Below are positions 7,776 to 13,792 of a stretch of 31,826 nt of DNA, piece by piece; position 1 is the first letter of the stretch; every line of letters starts with the position of its first letter. The DNA comes from JBEKTY01 sp049515555 (GTDB lineage Bacteria; Planctomycetota; Planctomycetia; Pirellulales; Thermoguttaceae), in the NCBI GenBank assembly GCA_049515555.1, contig JBEKTY010000093.1, positions 1 through 31,826 on the forward strand, read 5' to 3'. The notes below the pieces were generated by a model, which saw only the letters and a list, made by a program, of their open reading frames with translations, searched no databases and was not told where the DNA came from. A program made the translations under genes and the position numbers.

Positions 7776-8807
7776 ATGATTGTGGTGATGAAAAAGGGCG
7801 CAAGCCGGGAGCAGATCGAGCACATGATCGTGCGTGTCGAGCAGTTGGGATTGAAGGCCCATCCGATCTATGGCACCGAGCGGACGGTGATCGCGGCGAT
7901 TGGCGAGAAGCGCGACGAGTTTCGGCAATCGCTGGAGAGCGGTCCGGGGGTGGCCGAAGTCGTGTCGATCCTGGCCCCCTACAAGGTCGCCAGCCGCGAG
8001 GTGCAGAGCGAATCGACGGTGGTGCGGGTGGGCACGCTGGCGGTGGGCAACGGCCAGGTGGGGATGATCGCCGGTCCCTGCTCGGTAGAGGGCGCGGAGC
8101 AGACGCTCTCCACGGCGCGGGCCGTGAAGGCGGCCGGGGCCACCGCTCTGCGGGGCGGGGCCTTCAAGCCCCGCACCAGCCCCTATAGCTTCCAGGGGCT
8201 CAAGGAGGAGGGGCTGAAGATCCTCGCCGCCGCCCGCGACGAGACCGGCCTGGCCGTCGTCACCGAGGTGATGGGCGAAGGCGACGTGCCCCTGGTGGCC
8301 CGCTACGCCGACTGCCTCCAGATCGGCGCCCGAAACATGCAGAACTACCGCCTCCTGGAGGCCGTGGGCGCCGAGGGGAAGCCGGTCCTGCTGAAACGCG
8401 GCCCCGCCGCCAGCCTGGACGAGCTGCTGCTGGCCGCCGAATACGTGCTCAATGCCGGCAACCCCAACGTCATGCTCTGCGAGCGCGGCATCCGCACCTT
8501 CGAGACGCATACCCGCTTCTCGCTGGCCCTGGCCTCGGTCCCCTGGCTGCACGAGCGCACCCACTTGCCGGTGCTGGTCGATCCGAGTCACGGCACGGGC
8601 CACACGGCCTTGGTGACGCCGATGGCCGCCGCGGCCATCGCCGCCGGCGCCGACGGCCTGATCGTCGAGGTCCATCCCGATCCCGAGTCGGCCCTGAGCG
8701 ACGGCTACCAGTCGCTGGATTTCGCCCAGTTCGAGGAGTTGATGCGACTGTGCCGCCGGGTGGCCGCCGCGGTAGACCGGGAGTTGGGAGTAGAAGTTAG
8801 GAGTTAG
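7776..8807 (+). CDS. aroF: 3-deoxy-7-phosphoheptulonate (DAHP) synthase, type I-beta with N-terminal regulatory domain
   Basis: DAHP synthase condenses phosphoenolpyruvate and erythrose 4-phosphate, the committed step to Phe, Tyr and Trp. The ATG at 7776 is fixed by AAGGAG (7762-7767); the frame is open upstream to 7650 through the leader and terminator. The 343-aa length and the N-terminal ferredoxin-like domain (about 1-70, starting MIVVMKKGAS) match the Thermotoga-type I-beta enzyme, in which that domain mediates feedback inhibition by aromatic amino acids. The barrel carries GPCSVE (100-105), RGGAFKPRTSPYSFQG, KRGPAA and DPSHGTGH. The gene would thus be controlled twice: by attenuation of its leader and by allostery. 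The last codons and TAG lie inside a heptamer array. Confidence 0.95.
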   Translation: MIVVMKKGASREQIEHMIVRVEQLGLKAHPIYGTERTVIAAIGEKRDEFRQSLESGPGVAEVVSILAPYKVASREVQSESTVVRVGTLAVGNGQVGMIAGPCSVEGAEQTLSTARAVKAAGATALRGGAFKPRTSPYSFQGLKEEGLKILAAARDETGLAVVTEVMGEGDVPLVARYADCLQIGARNMQNYRLLEAVGAEGKPVLLKRGPAASLDELLLAAEYVLNAGNPNVMLCERGIRTFETHTRFSLALASVPWLHERTHLPVLVDPSHGTGHTALVTPMAAAAIAAGADGLIVEVHPDPESALSDGYQSLDFAQFEELMRLCRRVAAAVDRELGVEVRS

Positions 8808-8906
8808 AAGTTAGGAGTTAGAATTGCGGAGCGGCTGCCATTGAGGAAGCGGACGACTGCCCTCCCTTCTAACTCCTAACTCCTAACTTCTAGCTCCTCA
8901 CTCCTC
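8781..8906. repeat. Inverted heptamer arrays between convergent genes
   Basis: Arm 1 (8781-8823) is AGTTAGG/AGTTAGA heptamers and holds the aroF TAG. Arm 2 (8867-8906) is the inverted form and holds the TGA of the glycosyltransferase-like gene on the minus strand. The arms are complementary over about 40 bp with a 43-bp loop, so the structure could act as a bidirectional terminator. Confidence 0.9.
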
Positions 8907-10787
8907 GCCCCGCGGTGCGAACTTAAAAACCTCGATGAAATCCACCGTGCCGGTCGGGCGGTCCCACTTGTTGCAAATGGGAAACGGATAGCGGTCGCGG
9001 CCGACGAGCACCAGCCCATGGCGCGACGCGATATCGTGCAGCATTTCCTCCAGCGGGCGGGTGTCGGGCCGATTGCTCGTCGAGCGAAACAGCGTGCAGC
9101 GCAGCGGCCGCCGGGCTGAAACGCGGTCGGCCCACGTCGATTCGCCGCCGGCATGCCGGGGCGCGTAGATCCGCTGGTTGCACAGGTACAAGGCCGACCA
9201 GCCCCACTGCGACGCGCCCGGCGGAAGCTGCTCCTTCAGATGCAGGTCGGTCTCGCAGCACACCAGCTCGCAGTCGCAGGCCATATCGACCCAGAACCAG
9301 CGGGCGAACTCGCGGGCCCGCAGGGTGGTGCCCGACTTGTAAGGCTGGGTTAGGTCGTGCAGGAGGCTGCCGACGGCCAGCGCCACCAGCAGGGCCAGTG
9401 CGACGGCCAGGGGGCGGTTGGCCGTGGGCAGCCAGCGGGCAAGCGATAGAGGGCGCCACTGGCGTATCGCCGGTGCTGACGCCGGACACTGGCCAGCCGC
9501 CAGTGCCACCCTGCCCGACGGATCATCCGCCGCTTGCGGCTTCGCGCTTGCCGGGTCCCGCTTCTGCCGCCGGGCCGCATCCCAGGCGACCAAGCCCCCT
9601 GCGCCCAAGGCGATCAACATGCAGAAGGCGGGGGCCTCGTACAGCGTCAGGCGGGCGTGCTCGCCGTAGGGAAAGCGGTGTATGGCCGCGGCCACGAAGT
9701 TCAGCCCCAGCGGGGCCAGGAATAGGCCGAGCAGGAGGCCCTGCCGCCACCGGGCCAGGATCGCCACGCCGCCCAGCCAGGCCAGCAGCGACGCCGTGCT
9801 GCCCCAATTCGGTCCGCCCACCGGATAGCCCAACATTCCGCCGGCATGAATCTCCGCCAGCCAGGCGATGAGTTTCAGCGGCCGGGTGATGGGCGGAAAG
9901 GCGTTGGCCCAGATTCCCTCCATCAGCTCCTGATTGCTCGGGCCGACCGCCCAGCGGTTGACGATCAACACCACGGCGAAGCTGACGGCCAGGAGCAGGT
10001 CGAGCGCGAGCCATGCCCGCCAGGCGCGGGCGGCCGGGGAGGGGCCCATTTTTCGGCCCGTCGCGTCGGCTGGCGCCGCGTGCGCGGGGAGGCCCAAGAA
10101 TGTGCCTGGTGTCTTTCGGCGCTCCTCTTGCCTCGACTTCACGAGCACGCCGCCGACGACCAGGCTGATCCCGCCGCCGACGAACAGCACGGGAAACGAG
10201 TAGCCCACTGCCGGGACGACCATCGCCGCCAGGGCCCACAGCCAGCCGGTCTGCTCCGGCCGCCGCAGCCACTCCACCGCCAGGGCCAGCATGACCAGGG
10301 CCAGCAGCAGATCGCATCCGTATTGCTTGGCCTCGGCCGAGTAGCGGGTCATGGGGTAGGAGACGGCGAACAGCCCCACCGCCAGGACCAGCGGCGTTCC
10401 GCGGATCAGCCGCCCGGCGACGCGGGGAAACAGGAAAAGGCTGCCCATGCCGCACAGAAACGGGATCAGTCGGAGCGTGTATTCCGTGTAGCCCAGCAGC
10501 CTGGTCGCGGCGAGCTGGCCCCACAAGAACAGCGGCGGCGCGACCTGCACGTAGTCCAGCGGACGGAGCAGCTCGAGCGGGCCGCGGTCGATCAGGTTGG
10601 CCGACAGCATGGCCTCGTCTTCCCACAACGGGAATCGCAACAAGTAGCGCACCAGCCGCAGGGCCAAGCCGATGGCCAGAAAGGCCACGATGCACCGCCT
10701 TTGGGCCTGGGCCGAGAGGGGATCGGCCCCCGGCGGAAACAGGTCCAGCGGCTCGGAGATCGCGGGCCGCAGGCCGCCGGTCGTCAC
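8898..10787 (-). CDS. Polytopic glycosyltransferase-like membrane protein (GT39/PMT_2 type)
   Basis: 629 aa from the GTG at 10787. The frame is open to a TTG at 10901, but that extension reads through a dispersed repeat (SPHPNPLPEGEG), so the start is uncertain. About ten hydrophobic helices, an early acidic motif (FPLWEDEAMLS) in the first periplasmic loop, and YSAEAKQYG in the third loop match the RgtA/ArnT-like family that transfers sugars from polyprenyl-phosphate donors outside the membrane. The C-terminal 150 residues are soluble (CDCELVCCETDLHL). Two stretches look inserted in frame: KTPGTFLGLPAHAAP and a repeat-derived block SAKPQAADD...QCPASAPAIRQW (9454-9542). The donor and acceptor cannot be told. 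Confidence 0.75.
   Translation of the reverse strand: MTTGGLRPAISEPLDLFPPGADPLSAQAQRRCIVAFLAIGLALRLVRYLLRFPLWEDEAMLSANLIDRGPLELLRPLDYVQVAPPLFLWGQLAATRLLGYTEYTLRLIPFLCGMGSLFLFPRVAGRLIRGTPLVLAVGLFAVSYPMTRYSAEAKQYGCDLLLALVMLALAVEWLRRPEQTGWLWALAAMVVPAVGYSFPVLFVGGGISLVVGGVLVKSRQEERRKTPGTFLGLPAHAAPADATGRKMGPSPAARAWRAWLALDLLLAVSFAVVLIVNRWAVGPSNQELMEGIWANAFPPITRPLKLIAWLAEIHAGGMLGYPVGGPNWGSTASLLAWLGGVAILARWRQGLLLGLFLAPLGLNFVAAAIHRFPYGEHARLTLYEAPAFCMLIALGAGGLVAWDAARRQKRDPASAKPQAADDPSGRVALAAGQCPASAPAIRQWRPLSLARWLPTANRPLAVALALLVALAVGSLLHDLTQPYKSGTTLRAREFARWFWVDMACDCELVCCETDLHLKEQLPPGASQWGWSALYLCNQRIYAPRHAGGESTWADRVSARRPLRCTLFRSTSNRPDTRPLEEMLHDIASRHGLVLVGRDRYPFPICNKWDRPTGTVDFIEVFKFAPRGEE
9454..9542 (-). 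repeat. Palindromic repeat block within the glycosyltransferase-like gene
   Basis: CACTGGCG (9457-9464) pairs with CGCCAGTG (9498-9505), and next to this palindrome lies the 13-mer AAGCCGCAAGCGG (minus strand, 9530-9542) shared with the 1163-aa protein gene. The block keeps the reading frame and encodes a cytosolic or periplasmic loop before the last helix. It is probably an insertion of short palindromic elements. Confidence 0.6.
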
Positions 10788-10818
10788 AAGCGGGCCGCCG
10801 GCCGTCGCAAATTGCGGA

Positions 10819-10862
10819 TGCCCGGTCCCCTCTCCCTCCGGGAGAGGGTTAGGGTGAGGGGA
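10819..10862 (+). repeat. Dispersed 44-bp palindromic repeat, copy 1
   Basis: CCCTCTCCC-TCC-GGGAGAGGG hairpin with the tail TTAGGGTGAGGGG. It is identical over 44 bp to 17408-17451. With the inverted copy at 10909-10947 it could form a stem of nearly 40 bp. It lies between gcvH and the next gene on the minus strand. Confidence 0.9.
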
Positions 10863-10908
10863 GATCGGCGAGGATCGTGCCTCTCCAGTTCTTGTGTCCA
10901 AGGCACCT

Positions 10909-10947
10909 TCCCCTCACCCCGGCCCTCTCCCGGAGGGAGAGGGGGAC
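10909..10947 (-). repeat. Dispersed palindromic repeat, inverted copy
   Basis: Reverse complement of the 44-bp repeat with a few differences (GGCCGGGGT in place of GGTTAGGGT). It faces copy 1 across a 46-bp spacer. Confidence 0.85.
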
Positions 10948-11002
10948 GGATTGTGCAGTCCTCACCCCAACTTGCAAAACTTCAGGTCCAATGCAGCGCG
11001 AT

Positions 11003-11416
11003 TCACGACTCCGCCGATTCCTGCTGGCACTGCTGCTGGTAGGCGGCGTAGTCCAGCAGGCCGGCCAGGCCCGACTCGTCGGCGATGCGGATCTTGACCA
11101 GCCAGCCGGCGCCGTACGGGTCCTGGGCCAAGGCTTCGGGGTTCTCGACCGCCGGGCGGTTGACTTCCACGATCTCGCCGGTTACGGGGCTATACAGGTC
11201 GCTGACGGCCTTGACCGACTCGACCTCGCCGAAGGGACCGCCGGCGCTGACCTGGCCGCCGGGTGGGGGCAGCTCGACGTGGATCAGGTCGGTCAGGGCC
11301 GCCAGGGCGAAATCGGAGAGCCCCACGGTGGCGATCTTCTCGCCCGCGGGCCCGCGGCCCACGTGCACCCATTCGTGCGTGGCGGCGTAGCGCAGCGTTT
11401 TCGGATCAAGCGGCAT
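11003..11416 (-). CDS. gcvH: Glycine cleavage system H protein
   Basis: GcvH is the lipoyl carrier that shuttles the aminomethyl group between the P, T and L proteins. The ATG at 11416 is chosen because GAGGAG sits just upstream; an ATG at 11434 also exists but overlaps the gcvT stop. The 137-aa product starts MPLDPKTLRYAATHEWV, a standard H-protein opening, and has the lipoylation site at K69 in GEVESVKAVSDLYSP. It lies 10 nt after gcvT, so the two form an operon. No gcvP is in the window. Confidence 0.95.
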   Translation of the reverse strand: MPLDPKTLRYAATHEWVHVGRGPAGEKIATVGLSDFALAALTDLIHVELPPPGGQVSAGGPFGEVESVKAVSDLYSPVTGEIVEVNRPAVENPEALAQDPYGAGWLVKIRIADESGLAGLLDYAAYQQQCQQESAES

Positions 11417-11426
11417 GTCTGGCTCC

Positions 11427-12584
11427 TCAGGCATCGCGGCGGTTGCGACGATAAAAGGGAAGTTCTACCACGCGGGCCGGCTCGCGGCGACCCCGCAGGT
11501 CGATTTCCAACTCGGTTCCCGGCGCGGCATGCTCGGGCCGCACGTAGGCCATGGCGATGGGGCGCCGCAGGGTGGGCGAGAAGGTGCCGCTGGTGACCGC
11601 GCCGACGGGCTGCCCGCCGGCGAGCACCGCGTATCCTTGCCGCGCTACCCGCGGTCCGGCCAGTTCCAGGCCCACGCGGGTTCGGCGCAGCGGCTCGGTC
11701 TGGATTCGCCGCAGGGCGTCGCGGCCGGGAAAATCGTAGCCCGCCAGATGGCAGGCGTAGCCCAGGCCGGCCTCGAAGGGATTGACCTCTTCCGATAGCT
11801 CATGGCCGTAGAGCGGCATGGCGGCCTCCAGCCGCAGCGTGTCGCGCGCCGCCAGGCCGGCGGGGACCAGCCCCAGCGGCCGGCCCTGCTCCACGATGGC
11901 CTCCCACACGCCCGGCGCAATGTGGCTGCCCACGCTCAACTCGAAACCGTCCTCGCCCGTGTAGCCGGTGCGGCTGATGATTCCCCCTTCGCGGCGGGCC
12001 GCCGGATGCAGGATCTGCACCTGCGCCCCGCGGTGGTAACGCATCCACCGCAGGTCGATGTTCACCAACGGCTGGAGGATCTCGATGCTCCGCGGCCCCT
12101 GGATGGCGAACATCGCCCACAGGCGGCTCACGTCGGCGAAGAGGACCTCCTGGCCGGGGGCCTCGGCCCGCTCGGGCGGCAAGCGGGCCAGCAGCCACTG
12201 GACGATCTTCCGCCGGTTGCCCGCATTCACCACGACCACGTAAAACGGCTGCCCGAAGGCGTCGTAATAGTAGCCGGCCAGCACGTCGTCCAGGATGCCC
12301 CCCCGCTCGTTGGTGACCAGCGAGTAGCGGACCTGGCCGAGTTCCATGTCGGCTACCCGCCGGGTGAGCAGCTCGGCCAGGAACACCGCCGCGCCGGGGC
12401 CCTCGAAGCGCAGCCGGCCCATGTGCGAGATATCGGTGATCCCCGCCGCCGACCGCGTGGCCTCGTGCTCCGCCATGATCGACGTGTACTGCACCGGCAT
12501 GGACCAGCCGGCGAAGCCCACCATTCGCGCGGCGTGGGCCACGTGCCAATCGTAAAGCGGCGTTTTCAGCAGCGGGCCATCCAT
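11427..12584 (-). CDS. gcvT: Aminomethyltransferase (glycine cleavage T protein)
   Basis: GcvT moves the methylene group from the lipoyl arm of GcvH to tetrahydrofolate, releasing ammonia. The frame is open far upstream (to 13109), but the family opening MDGPLLKTPLYDWHV sets the ATG at 12584, giving 385 aa. Visible blocks are FAGWSMPVQY, DISHMGRLRFEGPGA, the folate-region ARDTLRLEA, and LYGHEL near the C-terminal third. gcvH follows at 10 nt. It is divergent from the HEPN-type cassette; about 180 bp separate the two starts and carry candidate promoters on both strands. Confidence 0.95.
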   Translation of the reverse strand: MDGPLLKTPLYDWHVAHAARMVGFAGWSMPVQYTSIMAEHEATRSAAGITDISHMGRLRFEGPGAAVFLAELLTRRVADMELGQVRYSLVTNERGGILDDVLAGYYYDAFGQPFYVVVVNAGNRRKIVQWLLARLPPERAEAPGQEVLFADVSRLWAMFAIQGPRSIEILQPLVNIDLRWMRYHRGAQVQILHPAARREGGIISRTGYTGEDGFELSVGSHIAPGVWEAIVEQGRPLGLVPAGLAARDTLRLEAAMPLYGHELSEEVNPFEAGLGYACHLAGYDFPGRDALRRIQTEPLRRTRVGLELAGPRVARQGYAVLAGGQPVGAVTSGTFSPTLRRPIAMAYVRPEHAAPGTELEIDLRGRREPARVVELPFYRRNRRDA

Positions 12585-12630
12585 GCGTCGCGTTTCCGGT
12601 CCAGCAAAACAGGCCGAGAAAGCCGCACGC

Positions 12631-12639
12631 ATTCTACCA
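12631..12639 (-). promoter_or_regulatory. Candidate extended -10 for gcvTH
   Basis: On the minus strand TGG-TAGAAT forms an extended -10 (TAGAAT at 12636-12631), about 47 nt before the gcvT ATG. No good -35 is visible. Confidence 0.35.
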
Positions 12640-12668
12640 GGACCGCCGGCGGGGTAACAGTCCGTATC

Positions 12669-12698
12669 TTGTTCCACTGCATCCGAGATTGGTACAAT
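12669..12698 (+). promoter_or_regulatory. Candidate sigma70 promoter for the HEPN-type cassette
   Basis: TTGTTC (12669-12674), 18-nt spacer, TACAAT (12693-12698). It lies 67 nt before the ATG at 12765. The ATTGGTACAAT core is nearly palindromic, so the minus strand may share it. Confidence 0.4.
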
Positions 12699-12764
12699 TA
12701 CAGCCGGTAGGAGGATGGTGAGCGGCGGTATTCCCCCCAAACGGTTTGGCTTGCGAGGTGCCCA

Positions 12765-13217
12765 ATGGCCCAGGACCAGTTGCAAAAGTTCTTCCAGGAG
12801 AAGAAGGAGAAGTCGAAGCCCGCGGACATCGACTGGGGCGCCAAGCGCGACGCCTGGATTACGGCCGTCAACGACTTGTACCGCACGATAGAAGATGGGT
12901 ACCTGAAGGCCGCCAAGGCCGACGTGGAGATCACACGCCGGGACAAGGTGGTGAGGGAGAATTCCGTCGGCGAGTATCACATACCAGAGCTCGTTCTCGG
13001 CGTCGGTGACGAAGAGGTCCTTTTTTCGCCCAAGGGTGTGAATATTGTCGGCGCAATGGGGCGCATCGACATTGAGGGAGAGCGCGGAGAGGCGACTGTC
13101 GTCTGGCAAGGAGAGAACCGCTGGAACATCGTGATTTCGCGGACGCCGATCGTCCGCCTCGTGCCGCTGACGGCCGATTCGCTGGCGGAGATTCTCAGGG
13201 GTATCATGCGCCCATGA
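12765..13217 (+). CDS. Unknown protein, upstream partner of the HEPN-type gene
   Basis: 150 aa, no family recognised. The ATG has a clear GAGGTG ribosome binding site 4 nt before it. The first 60 residues are charged and helical (LQKFFQEKKEKSK, then DIDWGAKRDAWITAVNDLY). The rest looks like beta strands (YHIPELVLGV, VNIVGAMGRIDI, EATVVWQGENRWNIVI), ending in a short helix (SLAEILRGIM). The last four bases overlap the next start (ATGA), so the two proteins are translationally coupled and are probably partners. Its base composition seems lower in GC than the flanking gcvT and rnr. By position it could be an antitoxin or a structural partner of the HEPN-type protein; this is inference. Confidence 0.75.
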   Translation: MAQDQLQKFFQEKKEKSKPADIDWGAKRDAWITAVNDLYRTIEDGYLKAAKADVEITRRDKVVRENSVGEYHIPELVLGVGDEEVLFSPKGVNIVGAMGRIDIEGERGEATVVWQGENRWNIVISRTPIVRLVPLTADSLAEILRGIMRP

Positions 13218-13789
13218 CGCGGCGGTCGCTGTCGAACATCCTTTCCGGCGAGCAGCAGAGCTTGCAGAAAGTTTGGGGCTGGTATGAATTCCAACGCGCC
13301 CTGATCGGCGAGGAGACGAGCCGCGTACTGGATGCGCCTAGGGATAGTGCAAGCTTGGCGAAGTCCCGGTACGTGGGCAAGACACCCGAAGAACTAGAAG
13401 CAGACTTCGCCGACCAAATCGCCGAGCTGGGTCGAGTGACAATGTTGGGGATACTCGCCAGCACCGAAGCGGCGCTGCGGGTTGATTTCATCGAACGAGT
13501 CAGCCGCAGGAAGAAGGACGACGTGTCGCGCGGATTCCGCGATGCCTTCAAAGAGCATGGGAAGAAGATCCGCCTGGAAGAGGACATCCTCGACGTGTGG
13601 AGGAAACACGGCGATGCCGGGATAAGGCAGGCCGTTCAAGAGTTCAAAGGCGCCCTCAAGCTCAGGGACTGGTTGGCCCACGGTCGCTACTGGAAGCCCA
13701 AACTCGGCCGTGTTTCTGGGTACGACCTGGTGGATGTGTTCGACATTTGCAGGGGACTGCTGCAAGCAACAGGATCCCCGGCAGGCTGA
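13214..13789 (+). CDS. HEPN-like domain protein (candidate ribonuclease)
   Basis: 191 aa, mostly helical. Near the C-terminus LKLRDWLAHGRYW contains R151-x4-H156 followed by G, the R-x4-6-H signature of HEPN domains, many of which are metal-independent RNases in toxin-antitoxin, abortive infection and CRISPR effectors. An earlier helix (DQIAELGRVTMLGILASTEAALRVDFIERV) would be the first long helix of the fold. The start overlaps the upstream gene by 4 nt. It ends 3 bp from the convergent rnr stop. The family-level call is good but unproven; toxicity or defence is inferred from the motif and the coupled partner. Confidence 0.65.
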   Translation: MTRRSLSNILSGEQQSLQKVWGWYEFQRALIGEETSRVLDAPRDSASLAKSRYVGKTPEELEADFADQIAELGRVTMLGILASTEAALRVDFIERVSRRKKDDVSRGFRDAFKEHGKKIRLEEDILDVWRKHGDAGIRQAVQEFKGALKLRDWLAHGRYWKPKLGRVSGYDLVDVFDICRGLLQATGSPAG

Positions 13790-13792
13790 GCG

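Noticed and set aside
12585..12764. Glycine riboswitch before gcvT
   Set aside because: The gap is short and lacks the conserved tandem aptamer core.
12585..13109. N-terminal extension of gcvT to 13109
   Set aside because: The extension runs antisense through the HEPN-type cassette; the family start is at 12584.
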